Part shown: positions 12,360 to 22,940 of the stretch, piece after piece | Layout: the number at the start of each line of letters is the position of its first letter | How positions within the stretch are numbered: the stretch's first letter is position 1 | NCBI GenBank assembly: GCA_910589415.1 | Contig: OU342632.1 | Coordinates: 49,837,341 to 49,901,340, forward strand | DNA length: 64,000 nt | Direction: 5' to 3' | Source: Malachius bipustulatus | Lineage: Eukaryota > Arthropoda > Insecta > Coleoptera > Melyridae | Notes under the pieces: generated by a model | The model's input: the letters and a program-made list of their open reading frames with translations, nothing else | Database searches by the model: none | What the model was told of the DNA's origin: nothing | Program-made: the position numbers and the translations under genes

Positions 12360-13290
12360 GAAATTTAGGGTAACTTCAGGGCGGCAATATTGTGGCTGGA
12401 ATATTCATGGATCTGTCAAAACCCTTAGACTGTGTTAACATTAAAATTCTTATTACTAAGTTGGTGAATTATGGGGTGCGAGGTATTCCACTAGAACTTT
12501 TTAAATCCTACTTAACAGCCAGAAAACAGTGCATCAAAGTTAAGAGTAGTGGTGGGGAGAATATATACTCGAGATGTGCGGAAGTCATAACTGGGATCCT
12601 CAAGGAAGTTGCCTTGGACCGTTGCTCTTCGTAATTTACATAAATGAGCTACCATTAGTTGTAAATAATAGAATTAGGTTATATGCAGATGACACATCAC
12701 TGGTTTTGAGGGAGTCGACTGTGAAGCCAGCACAAAACAAAATATTTAATGTATTTGTTACATTAGAACAATGATTCAATCGACACAGTATGAAACTGAA
12801 TATGGTAAAGACTCAGATAATAGAATTCTCTTGCAAAAATGAAACAACTCTAAAAATTGACGTAAACTAGAGCAAGCTCACTGCAATGCACGCTGTTAAA
12901 TTCCTCGGCATAACACTCGATGAACACGTTAATTGAAAAATATACGTTGATAACACTCGCTAAGGTATAAGTTATTATATTTTCGCCCTGAGAGTACTAA
13001 AAAAACTGTAGACAGACACACCTGTCTAATCTCCTATTCTGCATATCTTCACTGCAGATTACAATATGGAGTAATTTTCTGGGGCAACTCCATTGAAGTC
13101 AATACAGTACTCAAGCTACAGAAGAGGTGTATCAGGATGATATACGGTTTGACACCTCTGACATCATGCAGAGAAATCTTCAGAGATGAACGCATATTTA
13201 CATTTCCATCCCTCTACATCCTAGAAGCGGCTTTGTTTGTGAAGGGAAGCTATGGGTACTTCCAAGAAAGAGAGGGTATAGTCGACCAAG
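12360..13290 (+). pseudogene. Broken LINE ORF2 fragment with reverse transcriptase YADD box
   Basis: The frame at 12392-12634 reads GIFMDLSKPLDCVN (catalytic first Asp region), then LITKLVNYGVRGIPLELFKSYL and RKQCIKV. The next frame reads QGSCLGPLLFVIYINELP and LYADDTSL, with the YADD box at 12682-12693. A one-base deletion near 12599, inside the GIPQGS motif, splits the two frames. Further decayed coding is visible to about 13260: FLGITLDEHVN near 12900, then LKLQKRCIRMIYGLTPLTSC near 13110-13165 and FTFPSLYILEA near 13200. This is a jockey/CR1-like non-LTR reverse transcriptase, inactive because of frameshifts and stops. The 5' part and endonuclease are absent. Confidence 0.8.
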
Positions 13291-13507
13291 AGATATAAGG
13301 AAATTATCTAATTGTTAAACTGTCATATTTTATGACTTCAACAATATTTCAATAATTCAAAAATTGATAAAATGACTTAAGTCGTTTCGTTATATATCTG
13401 GTCCAACTACAACCATAACCATGAGACCAGGTATAAAACGTTGCTTAACATGCCAACCAAGCTTTCCACCGTTCAAAAAATGTTCGGTTTCAACTAGTTA
13501 AAATATA

Positions 13508-14391
13508 CAGTGTGACCCATTTGTTCTTGAAACACCCTGTAGAATCTTAATTTATGGTGCGATTTTAAAGAAATTTCTCTTAAATCATAGAGCTTGATAA
13601 ACTATATTTTGGGAGCAAAAAGCGTCTCATTCCTACAAAATCCAAGGCCTACTAGATCAGTTTTTACTTGTAAAATCTCAAAAATTCATATTAGCGATTT
13701 TTTTAGAAAAAAACTGTGCACACTACTGGATTCTCCAGCCCTCAAAACGGTACTGTACTAAATTTTATTGGAAATGTCAGAGTAATAAGGATCTTGCAGT
13801 TATTTTAGAAATTCATAATAGAACTCCGAATTTTCATTAATTTATTCGCAAAGGTCAAGAGAGACAAAATAGAAATTGTACGTCTAGTTGGTGATAATGT
13901 AGGTACTTTAATTTTTTAATTATAATTTTTTATTTACCTATTTATTTATTTTTTTTTATTTTTTTTATTTTTTTTTTTATTTTTTTTTTACTTTTTTTTA
14001 TTTTTTTTTTATATTTAATTTTTACTTATGATAGCTTTTGAATTTTTTCAAATTAATTTATGAAAATTTGGAGTATGAATATTATGGATTTCTAAAATAA
14101 CTACAAGATTTTTTTACTCTGACATTTTCAATAAAATTTAGTACAGTGCCGTTTTGAGGGCTGGTGAATCCCGTGGCGTGCCCAGTTTTTTTCTAAAAAA
14201 ATCGCTAATATGAATTTTTGAGATTTTACAAGTAAACACTGATCTAGTAGGCCTTGGATTTTGTAGGAATGTGACGCTTTTTGCTCCCGAAATATAGTTT
14301 ATCAAGCTCTATGATTTAAAAGAAATTTCTTTAAAATCGCACCATAAATTAAGATTCTACAGGGTGTTTCAAGAACAAATGGGTCACACTG
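13508..14391. mobile_element. Palindromic TA element P4
   Basis: Tips CAGTGTGACCCATTTG and CAAATGGGTCACACTG lie between TA dinucleotides. A CACCCTGTA / TACAGGGTG motif sits about 25 bp inside each tip. Arms of about 340 bp are inverted copies; the centre (about 13925-14020) is a T-rich low-complexity tract. Non-coding. It shares the phrase CCTACTAGATC with P6. Confidence 0.8.
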
Positions 14392-14400
14392 TATAATAAA

Positions 14401-15228
14401 TAGAGAACGGATTATAGGCAAAGAAAAAATGCAAAATAGGCGCCTTTATAGGCACATTTTTTGGGATAAAAAGGCTTAAACTTGAACCAAATAGGCAATA
14501 AAAGAGGCAAATTTTACTACCAAATTTTCAATACATAGAAAAAATGAGTAACACAAATTTACGTTTATATGTGCCTTAAAAATTCCTGTCGATTTCCAAA
14601 AATTTACAGCAATTTTCCTAAGATTTTGTTTACCATCAAGCACGTTGTTTGATAAATAAAACAATTATTACAAATATTACACTTTACCATTTTGCTACAA
14701 GCTCGGATGAAAAATATTGTGTCGCCATCCAAGAATTCAGGATATGGTTTAATCCACGAAGAAATTTTGCTTGATTTAGGTACTCATTTTTATGTATTTA
14801 AATTTTATGCCAGCAAATTCTGGTCTACCAGTACCTTCCATATTCATTCATGAGAAGTAAGAAAGTAACAGATACATTTGAGATTCATTAAAACCAGATA
14901 TGTGTAGTAAATGGAAACAATACTAATTTGAAAACTTGAAAAGATATGCCTCAGCCTTCACCAGAGGTGTCCGGGTCAGTTATTATTTCTATAAGGGGTT
15001 ATAGCTATTGACTCAGGACCTATAATAAATTATCTCAAGTAGGGTAGTAAAATTTTCAAATATTCTTTCAAAGTTAATAATTATTCCCATGAAATGTATT
15101 TTGAGGTGGATAAATTTAAATTTATTTGAATAGGCAAGAATAGGCATTTTTTGTCAAAATAAGCACCAGATACTCAAATAGGCAAAAAAGGCACAGATAT
15201 AGACACTTTGCCTATAATCCGTTCTCTA
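14401..15228. mobile_element. hAT-like TIR element, 828 bp
   Basis: Exact 23-bp inverted ends begin TAGAGAACGGATTATAGG at 14401 and end with the complement at 15228. Subterminal AATAGGCA-type repeats occur near both ends (14435-14460 and 15130-15190), as is common in hAT elements. It starts 9 bp after P4. I could not see a clear 8-bp target duplication. No transposase ORF. Confidence 0.65.
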
Positions 15229-16772
15229 CTCATAACTTTCTTATTTATGAGTTTTCGAAAAAAAAATATTGATACTTTTGGCAATATTTCATCAATTAGA
15301 ATCAGCCCCTTAATTTTTTGCTCATAATTTCCGGACTGTATATAGTATATTCCGATCACTGGATAGGGCGGGGAGGATCTCAATCATGACCTTCCCGTTC
15401 TCCAGACTTAAATGCTTTGAATTTTTGCATTTGCGGCCACCTTGTAACGGTTTTAATTGCGATTTGAACTGTTCCATTTAACTGACTTAATTTATTCCAC
15501 GTACTTACGGATCACATTTAATTTTTAGACACCCTCTAGATCCTTAATTCGAGAATGCCGTATATTACCTCATATTGCGGTAGGTTTAGGGGGAGCTCAA
15601 CGTTAAAATTAGGTCAATGCGCCGGTCGGTCAGGCGCGCTCTAACCATCGAGGTAATAAAACGGTGGTCCGCGTGAAAATATTTCCTTCAGAAATTGGCA
15701 ATCGATCGTTTAACAGAGATCGTTATACGATCACCCTAATGATCAGCAGCTGAGAACAACCCGTTGTGTCCTACAATAGGGGTAAGTACTTGAATGTTCG
15801 TACTGATTCAGTGCTAAATAGTTCATTTTTGTTGCTTCCTATATTCAAAATAATTGCTTTTATTGTTAATAAATATTGTCTTAAATTGTTTTGATGATAT
15901 AAGAGTTTCTGGAATGCTGGAGGTTTTGTTTTATTTTTCTTTATTTTAATTTCAAATACGCACGTTGAGATGCTGGTACAAAACGCTCCAGCAGTTTATG
16001 AGCTCAGATTATGGTGGTCAAGGATTCATTTTATTTTCTGTACCTTTTTGAGGATTCGCCCCTTACGGCGGAATGCTTAATCAAGCTTTATCGAAGACCA
16101 TGATGTCACCATGATCATAAACGCCGTCCTGAAGCAACCACCCTTGATTTGACAGATGCTTAGTTAGCAGGATAGAGCTGGTACCATTCTCGATGGCCAT
16201 GTTAGAAGACATATATAGCAACTGCAGCTCTCCTCGAATCCGAGAAAACACCAAACTGAATCAACCGACATTAGACACCTAACACTCAGCTAAGTAAATT
16301 CAGCGTTGCTTCCAATTCATTTTCTTTTTATTAATTATTGCCTTTCCATTATTTTGTTTGCTCTCATTCGTTATGATAATTAAAATCTTTTGCATTGTGT
16401 TAATTTACTAGTTTTAGGGCCGGTTGTTCGTACGTCAGTTAAACATTTTGAGATAATTACTGATTTTAAATTGAAAATTTTGAAAATATGGCGAATATAT
16501 TTAATAATAAAATACCAACTTCATTAAAACATTTAACCTATGAAAAATTTAGAAGAGAATTGAAGAAAGTACTTGTTCGTTATTAAGTTTAATTGATATT
16601 TGAACGCACTCTCAATAATGAAACTGATTACTATGTTTGGGTGGCAGCGGGGAAAGAAAATGTTATTTAAGTTGGTATTGCTGTATAGGTCTAGGTATGC
16701 TATCTCACTCTCTCACTGTTTTCAGTATTGGTAATTATGATTGTCTGCAAGTGTAAGATGTAATATAATGAA
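15229..16772. other. Interval with a possible 5' exon, otherwise unannotated
   Basis: At 15540-15785 base composition becomes balanced and CpG-containing (for example GCGCCGGTCGGTCAGGCG), and the block ends in a good splice donor, AGGGGTAAGTACTT at 15777-15790. A second mixed-composition stretch lies at 16060-16310 with ATATATAGCAACTG near 16211. Neither has a recognisable ORF. A solo end of the 1949-2112 MITE is at 16457. Confidence 0.35.
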
Positions 16773-17587
16773 CAGGGTGATTCATTATAATGTCGCCCCC
16801 CTTTAACTTTGTTATTTCATGTGTCCCAAAAAAATTAAAAGTAGGGTTATGTAGGTGCTAAAAAAGACTTTTTTATACTTATAACAAAAATTTGAAAATA
16901 GATCAGTATACAGGGAAAACCAAAAATTTAATTTTTTTTTCAATGGAACACCCTATATATGAATTTATTTTTCGATTCCTCGTAAAATTCTAAGCATAAT
17001 TTATATAACATACCGTATCCTAAATTCAATAGTTTCTGAAATATTCGCATTTGAAACTATTTAAAAAACCGTGTGTATGACTACCAAATTGAAAACCTCG
17101 ATCATCTTAAAGATTTGATACGGATTGAAATTAATAATTTAAATGAAAATAACCCAGAATTCATAACAGATTCATTGGAGAAAATGCGAACAACCCTTAT
17201 AAACCCTTATAAAATGTGTTGAAAAAAATGGAGGCCCAGTAGAGCATTTTATTGTTAGATTTCTTGATTTGCAACAGGTGTTTTATAAAATATTTGATGA
17301 TGTTTCAAATGCGAATATTTCAGAAGTCATTGAATTTAGGTATACGGTATGTTATATAAGTTATGCTTAGAATTTTACGAGGAATCGAAAAATAAATTCA
17401 TATATAGGGTGATCAATTGAAAAAAAAATTAAATTTTTGGTTTTCCCTGTATACTGATCTACTTTCAAATTTTTGTTACAAGTATAAAAAAGTCTTTTTT
17501 AGCACCTACATAACCCCACTTTTAATTTTTTTGGGACACATGAAATAACAAAGTTAAAGGGGGGCGACATTATAATGAATCACCCTG
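16773..17587. mobile_element. Palindromic element P5 carrying a transposase C-terminus
   Basis: Tips CAGGGTGATTCATTATAATG and its complement ending CCCTG. TA follows on the right; the left flank is AA, a probable mutated TA. Inner motifs TATACAGGGAAAACC and CACCCTATATA lie about 130-170 bp inside each arm. Arms are about 300 bp. The unique centre holds a transposase 3' end (17091-17260). Confidence 0.8.
17091..17260 (+). pseudogene. Transposase C-terminal remnant
   Basis: The frame from 17091 reads ENLDHLKDLIRIEINNLNEN and then NPEFITDSLEKMRTTLI. After a 10-bp duplication (AACCCTTATA occurs twice, about 17191-17210), the shifted frame continues CVEKNGGPVEHFI. Ile-x-Pro/Asn-x-Glu followed by a basic helix, Cys-x-Glu-x-Asn-Gly-Gly and Glu-His-Phe is the usual C-terminal signature of insect Tc1/mariner-like transposases. 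The duplication breaks the frame and the catalytic DDE region is absent, so it is not functional. It complements the HTH start retained in P3. Confidence 0.65.
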
Positions 17588-17696
17588 TAGGTAAGCGTTA
17601 TGTATAAGAATGAAAAAAGCATTGTTAATTAGTTAACAAAAGGTATGTAAAGGTATGGTTCATATGTGCATTTATTAAAACAGTATCTGTATTAAT

Positions 17697-17727
17697 AATA
17701 ATAATAATAATAATAATATTTATTAAC
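17697..17727. repeat. AAT microsatellite (LINE tail)
   Basis: About nine AAT/TAA repeats directly at the 3' end of the minus-strand LINE at 17766-18336. On that strand it reads (ATT)n, a common LINE tail type. Confidence 0.85.
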
Positions 17728-17765
17728 GCCAGAAGCAATTTACACAAATTATAAACAATAGATAT

Positions 17766-18336
17766 CTAAAACAAAATATTCTTAACTATCCTTTTAAATC
17801 TAGCCACCGGGTCAGACAGGTCCAATTCAGTTTCAATTGAATTGTAGTAAATAGCACATCTATCCACTGGACAGTTTTGTCCATAAAGAGTTCTATGAAA
17901 CCCTACATGCGCCAAGTTAGGACGCCTTACCGTATGTGCAGGAATTCGTAGTGAAAACAAGTTCAGTAACATCTCACAGTTCGATTTTCCACTCATTACC
18001 TTATGAAAGAAACAAACGCAGAAAAAAATATGCCGTTTTCTGATCCTCACAAGGTTGAAGTATGATAAATACATGTCATACAAATCATGTGAGAAGCGCA
18101 GCCCAGATTTGAAACAGAGATATTTTATGAAGGATCTTTGAACCATCTCTATTCTCTCAATAGGTGTAATGAAGAAAGGATACCAGACAATACAGCAGTA
18201 ATCGAAGATGCTTCTCACCAGAGAAGAAAATACTCTTGTTATAGCTGCAGTACTACGGAAATCCGTAGTGATTCTTTTCACAAAACCCAACATTTTTCTT
18301 GATCTAGAAATCACAGAGTCGACCTGAAGTATTCGC
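17766..18336 (-). pseudogene. 5'-truncated LINE ORF2 C-terminus
   Basis: About 185 uninterrupted codons run from near 18330 down to a stop at about 17766. The protein reads SRSRKMLGFVKR, then LVRSIFDYCCIVWYPF, IERIEMVQRSFIKYLC, RRPNLAHVGFHRTLYGQNCPVDRC and ends FKRIVKNILF. This is the standard C-terminal region after the RT domain of jockey-like LINEs (Leu-Val-Arg-Ser-x-x-Asp-Tyr-Cys, Ile-x-x-Val-Gln-x-x-Phe). The frame is intact but the catalytic RT and endonuclease are missing, so the copy is dead on arrival. It is followed by an (ATT)n tail. Absence of stops suggests it is younger than the other LINE pieces here. Confidence 0.85.
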
Positions 18337-18339
18337 TAA

Positions 18340-19830
18340 TGTGCCTCTATTGTTGCAGGCGCTTTTTGTTGTCGTTTTATATCAAATGTTTATAATAAAC
18401 AATCTGTTTGAAACTAGTCTCACTTTCACTTTGCCAATTTATTAAAGACAAAATCCACTAAAGGTAGTAAATCATTATTATGAAGTTGAAGACTTCTTTG
18501 AAGATTCAGAGGTCTAAAAGCTTACCTAAAGGCGAAAATCTTCTAGAAATACATTTTCAATATTTTTATGTGGTGGGATTTTTTCATAAATAACGACCAA
18601 TGTAATACTGTTATATTGTGATTATTCATGTGATATTTTTTCATGTGTATGTTTGATGTTATTATGTAACACTGTATATGAACTGAATTTATATTCTGAC
18701 CTGTTCTAGACTACTGGTCAATTTTTGTGAACCTATCTTATGATTTTGACTTTGTGTATCTATCTTATGATTGTCCGCCAATAAAAACTCCACTACAGTG
18801 AAACTCCACACAACACACTAACTTGAGCGCTGTGTTTTACTTTTAGACTAATGCTAGGTTGCTTTCCACTACAGTTCAATTGATTCATAAAATGTAATCA
18901 TAGCCTCTGTTTCTTTTTCTGGAATTTTGTAAAGGTGCATTTTAAAATTAAGTAATCAAAAATATCTATCAGATATATTTATTGCAAAATTAGAAAACTT
19001 GCATTGACAAAACAAAAAATTAACAGTTATGTTGACATTACAATGTCAACAACGTCTTACCACGTTTAGAAGGTGAACCGAGGTGTAATGACAGTCATTT
19101 ACTTATTCCTCATAAATAAAACATTGAAACCAACTTAGGCAATACAAAAAAGACAGGAATTGGGATAAAACTCCGAATGGTTGCTTGTAAGTCACCAGCG
19201 TTTTTAAATAAGAAGTATAAGACTAAACAAACTGCAGTTATTAGCCTGGTTCTTGTATATTTTCGGTAAGGTTCCATAAACGCTATTAAAAACAGATAAA
19301 ATATAAAAAAATAAGTGAATAAGGTTTGAAGAGTGGATCGATATACTACATTAGTTGCTCTTATAATTCCGGGGTTATTAAAGTTGATGGCTTGTCATTC
19401 ATCTAAGTCAAAGATAAGTTCCCGTAATTACCAGTGACTGACCCGATTTCCTTAGACAGAAAGATTTATACCGAAATTGCTTGTGCTAAAATGGTTTTGT
19501 AATGTTGGAAATTACATATTTATCTATGACATCGTATGCGTTCTATTCTAAACAATTCAGAGGTTGAACATGCTCCGAAGCAGCAATCAACAATGAAATC
19601 AATAAGTGCTCATTTTTCATATCAAAGACGTATTATTATTACCTACTCTAATACAAATTATGACTTTCTGGTTCAGTTCTAAATGAAATTACTGTCAAAA
19701 ATATTTTTAGAGAATCAGCTAGTTGTGTATATAAGAATAATGAATAATCATACATTACTTGTCTTGCCTCAATATTGTTTAAATTTAAGAAATTGTTTAA
19801 AATTAAGAAAATTTAAAGCTGTGACCTATA
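18340..19830. other. Unannotated AT-rich interval
   Basis: No ORF or terminal repeat that I recognise. A CCAATAAAAACTCC segment near 18778 may be part of a decayed retroelement end. Confidence 0.4.
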
Positions 19831-20830
19831 CAGGGTGCACCATGTATCCTTCTCTATATTGCTATCTCCTAACGCTAACAGATACAGGGTCGGGTAAGCA
19901 AATCCAAAGGAGCGCAATTTTGTGGCCATCTCGATTCCGTCGAGACATGTAAGATATCTGTGACCGTTCCTGAAATATCCTGAAAAAACTGAAAAATCGA
20001 GATTTCTTATTTTTGCCATATCTTTTTTATTATTGGAGATTAAAGAATAATTTTTCGTGGCCTTACATAAGTCGGCAAGAGCTATCCATCTGACATTTCA
20101 AAAATTTTCAAAGCCGACTAGATCCTATGATTTTCATAGTCAACTTCCGTTTTTCTTATGGCCACCATAGTGTTTTTTATGTATAGTTCGGTATAAAAAA
20201 ATCATAAAAAATAAAAATGGTTAAACTTCAAAAAACAAATAAAAAAAATTTTTATTCTTCTTTTTTCTTTACAAAAAAGACAACTTTTTAGACAGAATTT
20301 CATAGATAAATTAAAAAACCATAAGGCAAGCACTATTTTGGCGTATTTTACAAATGTTGACGTTTTTCGACGATTTTTTATTAGGTTTTTCTTTGAAATA
20401 TTAAGAATAAAAATTTTAAAATTTGTTTTTTAAGTTTATTAATTTTTGGTTTCCATTAATTTTTTCATATCGAATGACATAGAAAATCAATATGGCGGCC
20501 ATAAGAAAAACGAAAGTTGACTGTGAAAACTCTTGGATCTAGTAGGCCTTGAAAATTTTTGAAATGTCAGATGGATAGCTCTTAACGGCTTATGTAAGCC
20601 TCCAAAAAATTATTTATTAATTTCCAATAATAAAAAAGATATGAGGAAAATAAGAAATCTCGATTTTTCAGTTTTTTCAGGATATTTCAGGAACGGTCAC
20701 AGATATCTTGCATGTTTTGACGAATTCGATATGACCACAAAACTGCGCATCTTTTCTCTAATTTAACCGAGCCTGTATCTCTTAGCTTTCAGGAGATATC
20801 AATATAGAGAAGGATACATGGTACACCCTG
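19831..20830. mobile_element. Palindromic TA element P6
   Basis: Tips CAGGGTGCACCATGTATCC and the complement ending CACCCTG, each next to TA. A second tip-like motif, GATACAGGGTCGG, lies about 50 bp inside the left end and its counterpart inside the right. The arms are about 480 bp, with phrases such as GATATTTCAGGAACGGTCAC and CTTATGGC inverted on each side. Non-coding. A decayed half copy is at 42850-43260. Confidence 0.8.
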
Positions 20831-21038
20831 TATGTAAATTCCATTCAATTAGCGGTGATTTTATATTATTAACAATGTAATTGCATAAGTATTTTAGATT
20901 TTTTCCATGTAAAAAAAAATGTGTAAGGAGTGATCTAAATAGTACCTACTTAATTGTTATTTTGATAAACGATCCTTCAAGGCTAATAGCAATTATCTTT
21001 CTTAAGACGGCTTTACACGATGCCATAGTAACTGGGGC

Positions 21039-22440
21039 GAGTTACTAGAACCGATGCAAAAAGATCTGTGGAAGAACTTGGGGCACTGGTCCCAAGCAAA
21101 TACACTGGATATATGTAACGATCATTAGGTCAATGATCGCATATGGCTGTGTAGCTTGGTGGTCCAAAGGCCTACAAGCTTTGGCCAAAATGAAGCTGTC
21201 AAGTCTGCAAAGACAAGCATGCCTGGCAATCAGTGGAGCAATGAGCACCACACCGTCGGCGGCTATGGAAATACTTCTGGACCTTCCATATATACTTGGA
21301 AAGATAGGCCAGATGGACAACGTACAGACTGCTACAGGTAGTACGAAACACACAAATGGCTTGTGTCATGGAGCGGACCAGCCTACTGGACGACACCCAG
21401 AAGTCACAGTCTTCTGGGTATGCCATACACAACAAATCACTACACTGCATACAACGTCCTCTTTCCAAGCAGAGACGAATGGGAGCGTAACTCAACTCCT
21501 GACCTGACCTCCTCAAAGCAGACCTCACGTGGTTCACCGACGGTTCAAATACCTCAACGGGAGTTGAATCCGGAGCGTACGACGCTGGGTCAAGGCGAGA
21601 ATTCTTTGCAAACCTGGGTCAGTACGCAACAATATTTCAGGCAGAAATTTATGCCATTGTACTCAGCGCGCAGATGCTGGACGAAATGCACTGCCCGCGG
21701 AAAACACTTAAAAATCTTCTCAGATAGCCAAGCGGCCCTGAAAGCCCTTTGCTCCATTCGTTGCAACTGCAAACTAGTATGGAACTGTCAAACAGCACTC
21801 AATGAGTTTGCTGAAAACAATAACTTGACTCTGGTCTGGATTCCAGGTCACTCCGGCCTTGGAGAGAACGAAATATCCGACTCTCTGGCTAGAAGAGGAA
21901 CCGAATCCAAATTTACAGGACCGAAACCCGCTGCTGGCAAATCCTCAAATACTGCCAGAACAACAATATACACCTGGGCGGAAAATAAGTTACTTCGGTA
22001 CTGGCAAACTCTACCAGGGTTAACTCACTCTAAGACCTTCATTGAGGGACCATCGAGAAACAGAGCTAAAAAGCTACTGGAGATCAGAAGGACTGACCTA
22101 AGGGCCCTAATAGTCCTATACACAGGACACTGCAAAGTGAACCACCACTTATACAGGATGAATCTAGCCGATAACGCAGAATGTCGCCTGTGTTTGGAGG
22201 ATGTAGAAACAGCAGAACATGTACTATGCAACTGTCCCGCCTTGGGAAGAACCAAGGCACTCAACGTTCGGAAGAATATTTCTCTCTCCAAGAGACCTGG
22301 ATACATTCACACCATCTAAGATCATTAGCTTTTTAAAAAGCAGTGGCCTGCTAGAGTGGATGTAAAGTACTTAGGTGTGAGCCACAATAGACCGCTTGGT
22401 CGCAGTGGAGGTGTCACTAATTGACTCACTCAATATATAA
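21039..22440 (+). pseudogene. LINE ORF2 3' part with RNase H domain and CCHC end
   Basis: Starting near 21040 the frames read SMIAYGCVAWWSKG, LSSLQRQACLAISGAMSTTPSAA and EILLDLP, the post-RT region. RNase H follows: WFTDGSN with the first acidic residue at 21539, an AEIYAI Glu segment near 21645, FSDSQAALKAL at 21717-21750 and WIPGHSGLGENEISDSLARRG near 21838-21900. The tail has LYTGHCKVNHHLYRM and a cysteine-histidine motif CRLCLEDVETAEHVLCNC, ending at a stop at 22317-22319. A one-base insertion in an A-run near 21710 breaks the frame between the first two RNase H motifs, and earlier shifts precede it. RNase H places it among R1/I-like or jockey-group LINEs. A 3' UTR piece continues to about 22440 and recurs inverted at 30361. 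Confidence 0.85.
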
Positions 22441-22533
22441 CTAAACTAACTAAATTACTAGAACCGAGCACTGGAGTTTAGTAACTTTCCTAGTGTAAAC
22501 AAATAATTTTATATTCCAGTAATCTAAGGTGAT

Positions 22534-22937
22534 GGACGAAGCCATCAATTCCAAAATATCTTCTCACCTGGAACCTGGAGCAAGTTGGGACTGTGAGTTA
22601 CCACTAGTACGATTTCGGTGAGCTATATATACTACTAACGAATTGATGAGCTATCTGACTAACCTCTTCGAGTTCATCCAATGAAAAGTATGGCGAAGCG
22701 CTGGCTATATAGCCTGAGTCACCTCAAAGACCCTTGATAGAATCTGGAAGAGGAATTTGCTTAGTGAACTTCTTCTTTATGGGTTTTCTCCCCAGATCTG
22801 TAAGTGGATCTCCAGTTTCCTTTTCTACAGAAGCTTACAGCATACCGTTGTCGATGGATTATCATCGAACTCTTATGCCATCAACTCCGAAGTGCCCCAA
22901 GGCAGTGACGAATTTTATTCCTTCTAAACAGAGCTTT
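22534..22937 (+). pseudogene. LINE reverse transcriptase fragment
   Basis: Following MDEAINSKISSHLEP-like sequence, the frames give ELMSYLTNL, KTLDRIWKRNLLSELLLYGFS at about 22718-22790, WISSFLFYRSLQHTVVDGLSS and INSEVPQGSDE near 22885-22915. These match the RT order (Leu-Asp-x-x-Lys-Ala-Phe-Asp-Arg-x-Trp-His, Leu-x-x-Leu-x-x-Tyr-Gly, then Val-Pro-Gln-Gly-Ser). The first catalytic motif is degraded and a stop at 22938-22940 cuts the frame before the YADD box. The family resembles the fragment at 8739. Confidence 0.65.
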
Positions 22938-22940
22938 TGA

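Noticed and set aside
13920..14030. T-rich tract as a poly(A) retroposon tail
   Set aside because: It lies exactly in the centre of palindrome P4 and is better explained as its loop.
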